DNA of 9,288 nt from Prolixibacteraceae bacterium (GCA_027858145.1 JAQIDF010000226.1:1-9288), one strand, 5' to 3'; positions 1-7,152 are shown, numbered from the stretch's first letter. Notes: a model not told the origin generated them from the letters alone. Translations and numbers: made by a program.

Positions 1-119
1 ATTTTATTAAAATTTCTCTGCTCTCCATTGAGTAAATTACAATGGGGCAAAGCTACTTATAGTATGCAAATCATACTACAGACTATAGTTAGCATTTTAA
101 GTTCGAAATAATCCCCACA
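1..119. repeat. Terminal direct repeat, left copy (circular overlap)
   Basis: Bases 1-119 are identical to 9170-9288, the last 119 bases of the window, and the sequence continues sensibly across the join. This is what an assembler leaves when a circular molecule is written as a line, so the true element is 9169 bp. An alternative is a linear molecule with real terminal repeats, but the exact identity and the intact recombination-site structure across the join favour a circle. Sites in this stretch are described from the right-hand copy. Confidence 0.93.
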
Positions 120-232
120 AAATTATTTTTCACTATCGTTCTGTGTCTTTTTATTAAGCTTTGTTGATGATTAACCCACCTTACAAAAACCATAAACAAC
201 AAAAAACAACTTATTAAAACGCTATCGTACCC

Positions 233-340
233 TATGCGCCACGCTCGAAAGCTGAAAAAAGAAAGCCTGATTTATGGCGCGTACCGGCTAGGCGCGACCC
301 CGAAACTAAACAGGCAAATCACGAAAGCCGGGAACCGGCT
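233..340. other. GC-rich nested hairpin block
   Basis: Bases 233-241 pair with 275-283 (9 bp, one G-T pair). Directly next to that stem, CCGGCT at 284-289 can pair with AGCCGG at 326-331. AGCCGG can alternatively pair with CCGGCT at 335-340 across a GAA triloop. The two pairings exclude each other, as in a structural switch, or one is accidental. No function can be assigned. Confidence 0.5.
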
Positions 341-452
341 AAAAAGTAACTAAAAAGCGACCGGAAACGAGGAGCGAAGCGACAAAGAAAACAGTAAAAA
401 CAGGAGCTCGGCCATGTGTCCGGACATGAGAAAAAGTAACAGAAAAGAGCGC
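341..452. repeat. Direct repeat of an AAAAAGTAAC unit, about 20 bp, 90 bp apart
   Basis: AAAAAGTAAC begins at 341 and again at 431. After each copy the similarity continues into an A-rich stretch ending in GCG or GCGC. Between them lies a perfect 10-bp palindrome TGTCCGGACA (417-426). The pair could be protein-binding sites in an origin, or simply purine-rich background. Confidence 0.4.
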
Positions 453-467
453 AAAGGCTGACCTTTG
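452..467. other. Perfect short hairpin
   Basis: CAAAGG (452-457) and CCTTTG (462-467) are exact complements around a CTGA loop. No T-run follows on either strand, so it is not an intrinsic terminator. It is one of several small hairpins in the structured region. Confidence 0.5.
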
Positions 468-558
468 GAAGCTTTTGCTTTTGAAAGGACGAAGGAATAT
501 CACAAGACAGGCTAAAACAAAAACCTTGCAAAAAGGAATGTTTTTCACATTTCTTTTT

Positions 559-582
559 GCCAGGTTAAAGTTTATGCCTGGC
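559..582. other. Hairpin next to a GTCTAAC core
   Basis: GCCAGG (559-564) pairs with CCTGGC (577-582) around a 12-nt loop. The adjacent GTCTAAC at 584-590 fits the integron core consensus RYYYAAC exactly, but no partner GTTRRRY box or L stem was found, so it may be chance. Confidence 0.35.
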
Positions 583-655
583 TGTCTAACATTATGTAAA
601 AAAGCCCTGGCTATAGTGGTGAAGAATAACGGAATGCAATGGAGTTAAACGAATC

Positions 656-703
656 AGCGGCGAATAATAGAAGTATAAAAATGACAAAGGATCTCCGGCC
701 GCT
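656..703. other. AGCGGC/GCCGCT inverted pair
   Basis: AGCGGC (656-661) and GCCGCT (698-703) are exact complements with a 36-nt loop, just before the three-way junction. The loop is long, so the pairing is plausible but weakly supported. It may extend the fold of the neighbouring element. Confidence 0.35.
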
Positions 704-709
704 ATTTTG

Positions 710-790
710 CATAAGGTGATTATAAGGAAAAACCGACCCGAAGGGAAAGCCTGCAAGGCTTAGGTTTTGTACTTATAATAACACCTTATG
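710..790. ncRNA. 81-nt three-way-junction element (structured RNA or ssDNA site)
   Basis: The outer stem pairs 710-718 with 782-790 (9 bp) and 719-726 with 772-779 (8 bp), with a two-base bulge at 780-781. After an internal loop, AAAACC at 729-734 pairs with GGTTTT at 763-768. Inside that junction sit two small hairpins: CCC-GAA-GGG (737-745) and AAGCCT-GCA-AGGCTT (747-761). All pairs were read by hand: 32 bp in 81 nt. Candidates are a single-strand initiation or priming site for the plasmid primase, a regulatory RNA, or a recombinase target. No promoter was identified, so strand is unassigned. Confidence 0.6.
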
Positions 791-944
791 AAACATAGCT
801 ATCAAACGAAGCTTTGACCGCAAACCAAGGAGAAAGTTAAAAAAACGGCACTGTCATTTTTTCGGCGTGTGGCAAGCTTTGTTTTAAAAATATAATTGTG
901 TTGCGCCTGCGGCAATTAGATTTTAAAAACAATGCTGGAACGGG

Positions 945-989
945 AAAAACAGCTATTTATTTTTTTTCTTTCAAAAAAATAAAGTGCTG
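945..989 (-). terminator. Intrinsic terminator of the recombinase operon
   Basis: On the minus strand, 11 nt past the stop of the YdjM-like gene, CAGC/GCTG (989-986 with 953-950) encloses a 2x2 internal loop and then an 11-bp A/T stem (983-973 with 966-956). Five Ts follow on the minus strand (949-945). The position and the T-run suit termination of the three-gene operon, although the main stem is A/T only. Confidence 0.6.
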
Positions 990-999
990 TGTGGGATGC

Positions 1000-2316
1000 C
1001 TATTTCAGCGCTGCAAATTGCTTTTCAGGAAGCAAAGGAAAAGTTACAACACCACTAAACCTTATTTCATTGCTGATTTTTGTTTTGTTTTTCAATTGCT
1101 TTAAATCATATGTCAAAAGTGGGTCTGGAGTATATTTTTCTATTTTATTTTTTTCTGTTTGATATTTTGATTTTAAATCTATTAGTAAATTTTGAAGTTT
1201 ATTTTTTTGATATAAGTCGCTTTCTTTTTTTATCCTGGCATTTGTTTTATTGATTTCATTTTCGATTTTTCTGAGTTTATTATTTTTCGATTCATACTCT
1301 TTTCTTTCCTGTTCTAGTCTTATTTCAATTTTCCTAATTTTTGACAAATCTGATATTTTAGATGTATCAGAAAAGAAATTTAACTGAAAGTTATATGAAT
1401 TATTCAACTTTAAAAGTGATGTACTTTTCCTTATATTTCTTTCTATAAACTCAACGGGTTCAGAACTTTGAATTTGACCACTCACTATTTTGTTATTGAT
1501 AATTGCGTTTAAACTGTCAAATGAAATATTAAAAAATCCAATCTCATTTGAAACTTTGTCATAAATTGTCGGAAATGGTTTAGTATAATTGATTTTCAAT
1601 GAGTTATCATTTTTATTCAAGTAAGTAACTTTTTTATCGAATATAACAATCTCATTTTCATTGCTATGCAATAAATATCCGCTACCAATTTTTCTATTAT
1701 TATTTTTCACATAGTCATAATCAACTCTAATAAATTTTGTATTGCTCATATTTTCGGCATGAACATGTTTTAAAGTCCCAAATGCTCTATTGTAAGTAGT
1801 CCAGAATCCATTTTTAAACAAGTTGGCACAACTAAACATCAAAAGAATTGAAATGCAAAAAACAGCCACTTCAGCACGATTATTACTTGTTCTTATTCGA
1901 TAACGTGGGTTTTCTGGTATGACGCACGGATTTTTTGCGAATGGATAAAAAAACGGTATCCCTTGCACTGTTATCATGTCCAATACTAAATGTGAAAAAA
2001 CAGCAAAAAATAAAATAACAGTGAATTGATAATGCTCGCTGAAAAGATTTTCAATAAATGCAGAAAAAAGACAGAGAATAGCAAGAAATAAAGCTGAATG
2101 AGTGATTGTCCGGTGACCAAAGCGCCTATCTAAAAACTTAGCCAAAGGATAAAATATTTTTCCTATTGCACTTTTTGTGTGGTCAACATCAGGAATTAAA
2201 CTGGCAAAAGCTGTAAATGCCAATAAATCAAAACTTGAAAAAATATTAGCATTAAAAAAACTGGCAAATAAACCTGTAAATACTATACCACCTGCAATGT
2301 GATTACCTGCTTTCAT
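1000..2316 (-). CDS. YdjM/DUF457-family membrane protein with coiled-coil tail
   Basis: 438 residues. The N-terminal 165 or so residues carry the family signature of YdjM/DUF457 (PF04307), annotated as membrane-bound metal-dependent hydrolases: His6 near the start, PDVDH at 42-46, HR at 68-69, THS at 72-74 and SHLVLD at 108-113, with hydrophobic segments near 9-41, 75-90, 98-117 and 150-165. The reaction is not established for the family. The remainder is unusual: about 150 residues of apparently soluble, Asn/Lys-rich sequence, then a charged coiled coil (about 322-394) and a short tail. The usual family member is much shorter, so the tail is an addition. ATG is one base past the upstream stop, so translation is probably coupled to the recombinase gene. 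The role is unknown; the envelope location is inferred. Confidence 0.8.
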   Translation of the reverse strand: MKAGNHIAGGIVFTGLFASFFNANIFSSFDLLAFTAFASLIPDVDHTKSAIGKIFYPLAKFLDRRFGHRTITHSALFLAILCLFSAFIENLFSEHYQFTVILFFAVFSHLVLDMITVQGIPFFYPFAKNPCVIPENPRYRIRTSNNRAEVAVFCISILLMFSCANLFKNGFWTTYNRAFGTLKHVHAENMSNTKFIRVDYDYVKNNNRKIGSGYLLHSNENEIVIFDKKVTYLNKNDNSLKINYTKPFPTIYDKVSNEIGFFNISFDSLNAIINNKIVSGQIQSSEPVEFIERNIRKSTSLLKLNNSYNFQLNFFSDTSKISDLSKIRKIEIRLEQERKEYESKNNKLRKIENEINKTNARIKKESDLYQKNKLQNLLIDLKSKYQTEKNKIEKYTPDPLLTYDLKQLKNKTKISNEIRFSGVVTFPLLPEKQFAALK

Positions 2317-2317
2317 A

Positions 2318-3871
2318 TTAAATAAATTTTCGTTTGGAGTATCTGAAAAAGTATCTGGAAATAATTAAAAGTATCATCGCCACGCCGCCAAGTAGCCGGT
2401 AAGAGTCGTTATCTATTTCACGGCTCACATACCTCAATATAGCTAATGAAGCTAAAAATATAATTATCATTAAACTCATATCGATTTCTTTCAATGAGCC
2501 AAAATGCCTGATATCACGCACGACATCGGATGTTATTACTGGCTCTTTTCTATACCTTTCAACAAGTTCAAATATTACTCGCGGATTCCCGTTTGATTGC
2601 TCATAAATATGATTTTTAAATAGCTCATAATCTTCTACGCTTAAATCATAACTCAACCTGTTTATCAATTCAAGTGAAGCTTGACGGCTCAAATTATTAA
2701 GATGAACTATTTCAAAATTCCATAAAAATGAACCTTTGTTTAATGAGATATTCCGGGCAGTCGTAAATATTGTAAATGTATCTTTCAGTTCCTCCAGGGC
2801 TTTAATCGATTTAGGTGTAATTCGGTCTACTGTATCAATCCTTAAAATGTATTCTTTTTGCTCGACAACTTTTTTTATCTCATCGCAAAGTCCCCGGACT
2901 GAATCACGATTTAATCTAATTTGTAATTTTTCCAAATCATAATCGCCATACAACAAGTTAAAAACAGCCTCCTTTTCATTTTTGTACAAGTAAATAAGTA
3001 ACAAAATTAAAGACCTTTTTATGTTATCACAATCATCTAAACGAAGTATTTTTTTATTATCTGAAATTATTGAACTCAGTAAATGAGATTTTCCAACGCC
3101 AACCGGGCCCAGGATAATTGTGTTTATATCCCTATTTATAAAACTCTGAACTTTTTCAATCTCTGAAGCTCGGCCAATTGCAGGTAAATTATTTTCTGTA
3201 GGCATTGAAATCAATAGCTCTTTTTTTGTACTAAACCATTTCTTTGCAATCTTTTTAAAAAACGGTTCATCAACTGCAGCTGCTTTTTCTATGCTATTTC
3301 TTAATATTTCCTCCGGGATATGAGTGTAAATTGTAGTTGTATTTAAATTTTCGTGTCCTAATAATTCTTTGATATGTACTAAATCTACACCTTGTGCTAA
3401 ATGTGAAGTGGCGCAGGTATGCCGTAATGTGTGAGGATGTAAGTTGCGTATGTTCAAGCTGTTCTTATATCGTTCTAAAAAGTGATTGACGCCTTGCCTA
3501 ATTATATGCCCGGAATTAGTTTTATCGCTTGGAAAAAGAAAAGAATCATAATCAAATTTGTTTTTGTATAAATAATCTGCTAATACATTGTATAACCTCG
3601 AGCTCAGAGGTATTGTCCTGTATTTTGTTTTTGTTCTTTTTTTAAGTGAACGAACACGGACAGTTTTCCGTTTAAAATCAAAATCATTTAATTTCAAACT
3701 AATAGCTTCGCTTACTCTCATGCCGCAATCAAGCATTAAAAGTACTATCAATTTATGATTTATTTTTTTTATTGAATTAACAAGGCGTTGGCTGTCACGC
3801 TTATTTAAATAATGTACTTCAGTATCATTTATAAACATAGGTAATTGTTTAAGAGGGTTTAAACTAATCAC
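2318..3871 (-). CDS. Tyrosine recombinase fused to a P-loop ATPase with two membrane segments
   Basis: 517 residues in three parts. Residues 20-195 are a complete tyrosine-recombinase catalytic domain: Arg52 (GMRVSEA), a beta-hairpin Lys at 77/78, His147 and Arg150 (HTLR), His173 (LGH) and nucleophile Tyr182. Only about 35 residues precede it, so there is no usual N-terminal core-binding domain; FimB/FimE-type recombinases are similarly short. Residues 230-450 are a STAND/AAA-like ATPase: Walker A GPVGVGKS at 255-262, Walker B ending at Asp346 with Asp349, a sensor-like TTARN at 370-374, and QSNGNP at 425-430. Two hydrophobic segments (about 465-482 and 493-509) and a basic end suggest membrane anchoring. 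The GTG start overlaps the lipoprotein stop by 8 nt and is chosen for that coupling; ATG at 3838 is the alternative. It lacks the insertion typical of integron integrases. The target site is unknown. Confidence 0.85.
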   Translation of the reverse strand: MISLNPLKQLPMFINDTEVHYLNKRDSQRLVNSIKKINHKLIVLLMLDCGMRVSEAISLKLNDFDFKRKTVRVRSLKKRTKTKYRTIPLSSRLYNVLADYLYKNKFDYDSFLFPSDKTNSGHIIRQGVNHFLERYKNSLNIRNLHPHTLRHTCATSHLAQGVDLVHIKELLGHENLNTTTIYTHIPEEILRNSIEKAAAVDEPFFKKIAKKWFSTKKELLISMPTENNLPAIGRASEIEKVQSFINRDINTIILGPVGVGKSHLLSSIISDNKKILRLDDCDNIKRSLILLLIYLYKNEKEAVFNLLYGDYDLEKLQIRLNRDSVRGLCDEIKKVVEQKEYILRIDTVDRITPKSIKALEELKDTFTIFTTARNISLNKGSFLWNFEIVHLNNLSRQASLELINRLSYDLSVEDYELFKNHIYEQSNGNPRVIFELVERYRKEPVITSDVVRDIRHFGSLKEIDMSLMIIIFLASLAILRYVSREIDNDSYRLLGGVAMILLIISRYFFRYSKRKFI

Positions 3872-4217
3872 ATACTTTCAAACTTAAATAGTTTGATTCT
3901 ATTTTCAAATATTGTACAGTTTTTTTATTATTAATATCATCAGTTACAATGAAAGAATAATTATTTACAGGCAAATCAAACAAATATGAATATTCGATGC
4001 AGTTAGCTTCATCATTTATAGAATGTTCAATGTCTAAAATTTCAGAGTAGAGAAGCGTATATGATGAATCAGATTGCATTTCATATATTTTTATTTTTCC
4101 TGATTCAATTGGATTATCCTCACAATCAACTACATAAATAAAAACATCGTTAAAATCATCATCGATATTAATGCAGCTGCAAAGAAAAAATAGAGTTAAA
4201 AAAAGAAGTTGCTTCAT
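3864..4217 (-). CDS. Small predicted surface lipoprotein
   Basis: 117 residues. The N-terminus is a short type II signal peptide: Lys2, a hydrophobic run 4-12, and a lipobox LCSC with Cys15 as the probable lipidated residue. Residues 19-21 are three Asp, resembling the acidic lipoprotein export signal that sends Bacteroidota lipoproteins to the cell surface. The mature part is short, rich in beta-strand-like alternation, and has a carboxypeptidase-regulatory-like pattern near residues 25-45. No enzyme motif is seen. A frame open to 4283 would add 22 residues ahead of the signal peptide and bury it, so ATG at 4217 is chosen. It overlaps the GTG of the recombinase gene and is first in that operon; its link to recombination is unknown. 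Confidence 0.72.
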   Translation of the reverse strand: MKQLLFLTLFFLCSCINIDDDFNDVFIYVVDCEDNPIESGKIKIYEMQSDSSYTLLYSEILDIEHSINDEANCIEYSYLFDLPVNNYSFIVTDDINNKKTVQYLKIESNYLSLKVCD

Positions 4218-4241
4218 AATTCCTGAGGGGTTAAAAAATCG

Positions 4242-4436
4242 TCTTACTTTCTTACTTTCTTTAAGTGCGGTGAATATCAGCACTTTAAGATATTACCTTG
4301 GTAATAAAGTAATTTATTACCTTTTTATTACCTTTTTATTACCTTTTTTGGCACTTAAACAATTCATTTACAGTTAAAGTAAGAAAGTAAGAAAATAATA
4401 TTTAAAATTTACTATTTATTTATTACTTCCTTACTT
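4242..4436. repeat. Repeat cluster: candidate origin or operator
   Basis: This intergenic stretch between the replication gene and the recombinase operon is packed with short repeats. TCTTACTTTCTTACTTT (4242-4258) is a perfect 17-bp inverted copy of 4376-4392, and a related inverted copy (13 of 14) lies at 4423-4436. Each 17-mer is itself two tandem AAAGTAAG units. GCACTTAAA occurs inverted (4260-4268) and direct (4351-4359), with a variant at 4280-4288. Between the arms lie five TATTACC boxes. Position next to a replication gene and iteron-like spacing suggest the replication origin; regulation of the lipoprotein-recombinase operon is the alternative. No clear Bacteroidota promoter was found here. 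Confidence 0.6.
4291..4343. repeat. Five TATTACC boxes, including 11-bp tandem repeats
   Basis: TATTACC lies on the plus strand at 4291-4297, 4315-4321, 4326-4332 and 4337-4343, and inverted at 4300-4306. The last three lie in 11-bp tandem units (4311-4321, 4322-4332, 4333-4343; the last two identical, TTTTTATTACC). 4291-4306 is a 7-bp palindrome with a 2-bp centre. 4300-4321 is an inverted repeat with 9-bp arms and a GTAA centre, or 8-bp arms and a 6-bp spacer, which is the layout of a tyrosine-recombinase core site. Iteron, operator and recombination site are all possible. Confidence 0.6.
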
Positions 4437-4469
4437 ATCTATGATTTTTGTCTTTTTATTTTTTTCTGT

Positions 4470-7136
4470 TTAACCTATTTCTTTATGAAATTGAAAAGGC
4501 AATGAGCTATAAACAACCTGCCATGCAGCCGCCGCCTTAACGCTATTATCAAATGAATTAACTTTAAACTTTACAGTCGATTTGTTACTTATAAAATAAT
4601 CTTCATCCTTTAAATAGCTCTGCATTGATGATTTATGAACCCCCCATTCTCCCGTAGTGTGAAAAGAATATTGGCTATACTTGTCGAAAACAGAAGGTTT
4701 AAAGCTTAATATATCTTTCTTGAAGTCAATTTTAAAATCAATACCTTCATGTAACTTTCCTTCATCAATCATAGCATTAAAGCAACTCCAAAAAACCTCT
4801 ACTTCGTTAGAATCCCTTTCTAGCTCGCTTTGAAATACTAACTGATTTAAAAATATATCTAGAATTTCATCGCCTGAAAATGCTGAATTAAACTTAAACC
4901 CTGCTTTATCATAAACCGACATGGAAGCAATTACCAACGCATAATTTTGAAGTAACCGGCTGTTAAGCTTCTTTATATCTTTATTTTTAAGTAACTCATT
5001 AACTCTATCAATCGTAAAATCAAAAGTTGGTTTAAACTCTTTTTTAAATGATTCTCGATATTTCAGCAACTCTAATAAAACATTACCTAAACCTTTTTTA
5101 CAAATAGAATCAAGCTCCCGGAAGGCTGCGAATTTTTCAGCGCTAAAAGGTTCTTTTTTAAAAAATAAAGCAAAACAACGGCTTAACAAAGCCTCATCGT
5201 GCGGAGCTTCTTGACCTGAAATTGTAACCGCTGAAAAAACCGCACTTGAATAAGTTGAATTATCGTTGCTGTAAGTTTTTCTTAACCGACCCTGTAAATC
5301 ATATAAACCTTTTAAAGTCTGTTCAATTTGTGGGCTTATTTTCTTGTTATTAAATTCATCCATCCAGACTAAAGCATTTTTAAACTGTGCCATTTTACCA
5401 CTGATTGACGCCTGAGTAGAATTAGGCAACATAACCGCCTCTTGAGGTTGACCGAAAATAGATAACAATGTCCGGCTTATTGAAGATTTACCGCTACGGG
5501 GAGGACCATATGAAAGTAGAAGAGGAAAGAAATTTAGTTCCTCAGTTATTACATCAAAATTCAAAGCTGACATAAAAAAGCCTATTGACATAACAGCATT
5601 ACGCCCATGGACCTCTTCAAATATTTTATAGAACTCATTAAAGCCTATATTTTCATTTTGTACTAATTTGAACTTTTTACTATCTCTCAATTTATCTGAA
5701 TCGCTTAAAATTGAACTAGCTGGTATATAAATACCGGTGTCCTTATTTAAATTTACAATTCCGTATTTATCCGGATAATGTTTTTTATTGTCTTCTATGA
5801 CAACATTAGAAAGGACGTAAGACTCACTAAGTTTATCAAATCCTAAATCTGTTATTTCTCGAGTTATTTCACATTCCGCAAAAGCTGTTTTTTTAATCTC
5901 CATCAAATCCATATCTGAACCATAAAAGAAAAAATTTCCCTTGCTTTCTAGTGCCTTTTTAAATGCGTTTTTGCTTATAAATGAATCAACAGAAAATTCA
6001 AATGGTTCGGTCGTGTAATCCTTACTTTTAATTTGAACTATTCGGCGTGGGTCTGTCTCAGAACTTATCAAAGCAATTACATTAATCGTAAAATTCGTCA
6101 ACTCCTTATCAAAATAATCATCGGCGCCCTTTACTTTTTCCTGTTTGTAGTAGCCTCCATTTTTTATAAAAACATAGCTGTAATTATTGTTAACATGGTC
6201 GCTTGCTGCCTTTTCGAATAGTTGTGTAAATGCTTCTTTGCCGTATTTTGGTATATAATCAGCAACATCATTTATATCATCCTTTTCAGGTATTGAAATA
6301 TTAATCAGATTGTAACGCTGTGAAAGCTTTGCAGCTTGAGCTTTGCCGCTTTCATCATTGTCATAACAGATATATAAAAAGTTGCATTTTTCTTTTAAAG
6401 CCCTAATTTGCTTAGGTTGTGGAAACATTGCCTCTGATTGAAAGCAAACAGCAATAAAGCCATTTGCATTTAGCACTAAACAATCTTTTTCACCTGCAGT
6501 AATAATAATATTTTCGGTATGCTCCGGAAGCTGTTCAAATCCAAATATATCATCCTTTGTCTGATTCTTATAAAATTGCTTTTTTACTTTTTTTTCAGGT
6601 ATTGCCGGGATGTAAACTTTAGATTTATTATTTACTAAATAATCAAATGCCAGGACTCCTTTAAAAATCTTAAATTGTTTTAACTCACCATCTTTCTCAT
6701 ACTCTATTTTATCAGCTGCAGCAACATTAAATAACTCGAGTGTAGCTTTACCAACTGTCAGTTTTTCCCAGAATTTTAGACATTCATTGTTTAGTTTACG
6801 GTGAATTACATTAAAATAATCCACAGGCACTTTACCATATTCTTTTTTATCATGCCCATTTAAACCTAAATTCAAATTGTCATTAATAATGTATAAAACC
6901 TTATTAAAATCTTTTTTGCAGTCTATCCCTTCAAGATAGGCTACGAGCTGAAAGGCGTCACCCTGATTACCGCTTGAAAAACATTTAAACGAACCATTTT
7001 TATAAACTTTGAAGCTTGATTTTTTATCCTCTGTAAAAGGAGAACTGATATTCTTACTAAAATCTTTGACCTTTAAATAATGTGTATAAATGTCAAAAAC
7101 AGTAACTTTGCTTAGAATTTGGTCTTTTTTTATCAT
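4470..7136 (-). CDS. Plasmid replication primase-helicase (TOPRIM plus P-loop ATPase)
   Basis: 888 residues. Residues 28-70 align with the DnaG-type CHC2 zinc finger (SPF, SSF, CFSSG, GD), but three of the four metal ligands are gone; only Cys52 remains. Residues 208-300 are a TOPRIM domain: Glu216 in GEKD, then YDNDESG at 258-264 with Asp259 and Asp261. A central domain of unclear type follows. Residues 535-660 are a helicase-like ATPase: Walker A GPPRSGKSS (544-552), Walker B VWMDEF (590-595), a VTISGQEA sensor-like strand (637-644) and Arg653 as a possible arginine finger. Residues 775-888 may be a winged-helix DNA-binding tail. The layout fits a protein that opens and primes the plasmid. 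ATG at 7136 is the first start; the gap to the upstream gene is 52 nt. Family assignment is by motif only. Confidence 0.82.
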   Translation of the reverse strand: MIKKDQILSKVTVFDIYTHYLKVKDFSKNISSPFTEDKKSSFKVYKNGSFKCFSSGNQGDAFQLVAYLEGIDCKKDFNKVLYIINDNLNLGLNGHDKKEYGKVPVDYFNVIHRKLNNECLKFWEKLTVGKATLELFNVAAADKIEYEKDGELKQFKIFKGVLAFDYLVNNKSKVYIPAIPEKKVKKQFYKNQTKDDIFGFEQLPEHTENIIITAGEKDCLVLNANGFIAVCFQSEAMFPQPKQIRALKEKCNFLYICYDNDESGKAQAAKLSQRYNLINISIPEKDDINDVADYIPKYGKEAFTQLFEKAASDHVNNNYSYVFIKNGGYYKQEKVKGADDYFDKELTNFTINVIALISSETDPRRIVQIKSKDYTTEPFEFSVDSFISKNAFKKALESKGNFFFYGSDMDLMEIKKTAFAECEITREITDLGFDKLSESYVLSNVVIEDNKKHYPDKYGIVNLNKDTGIYIPASSILSDSDKLRDSKKFKLVQNENIGFNEFYKIFEEVHGRNAVMSIGFFMSALNFDVITEELNFFPLLLSYGPPRSGKSSISRTLLSIFGQPQEAVMLPNSTQASISGKMAQFKNALVWMDEFNNKKISPQIEQTLKGLYDLQGRLRKTYSNDNSTYSSAVFSAVTISGQEAPHDEALLSRCFALFFKKEPFSAEKFAAFRELDSICKKGLGNVLLELLKYRESFKKEFKPTFDFTIDRVNELLKNKDIKKLNSRLLQNYALVIASMSVYDKAGFKFNSAFSGDEILDIFLNQLVFQSELERDSNEVEVFWSCFNAMIDEGKLHEGIDFKIDFKKDILSFKPSVFDKYSQYSFHTTGEWGVHKSSMQSYLKDEDYFISNKSTVKFKVNSFDNSVKAAAAWQVVYSSLPFQFHKEIG

Positions 7137-7152
7137 AAATCAAATTTTTAAA

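Larger units (their letters stand above)
120..944. other. Long non-coding region rich in hairpins
   Basis: About 800 bp with no gene I can support. Open frames on either strand are short, have no recognisable domain, and one minus-strand frame is full of Cys, Phe and Ser in the way of a chance translation of purine-rich DNA. Bases 241-480 are about 48% GC and strongly purine-biased on the plus strand, unlike the AT-rich genes. Hairpins are frequent (233-340, 452-467, 559-582, 656-703, 710-790). Likely roles are an origin, a single-strand initiation site, a structured RNA or a transfer origin; nothing in the sequence decides between them. Confidence 0.6.

Noticed and set aside
319..548. Two overlapping minus-strand frames of about 70 residues
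   Set aside because: Cys, Phe and Ser-rich with no domain or signal pattern; they are translations of a purine-rich, hairpin-dense non-coding block.
584..590. GTCTAAC as a fourth attC core
   Set aside because: It fits the consensus heptamer but has no complementary partner at a suitable distance and does not match the left core of site C.
898..1104. Plus-strand frame of 68 residues
   Set aside because: It runs through the operon terminator and into the 3' end of the YdjM-like gene on the other strand; its low-complexity Lys/Phe content comes from A/T runs.
2318..3871. Calling the recombinase an integron integrase
   Set aside because: It lacks the extra segment before the HxxR motif that defines IntI, has no N-terminal core-binding domain and carries an ATPase; the cassette array has no recognised IntI.
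4242..4436. CRISPR array
   Set aside because: The repeats are 7-17 bp, touch or overlap, occur in both orientations and have no uniform spacers.
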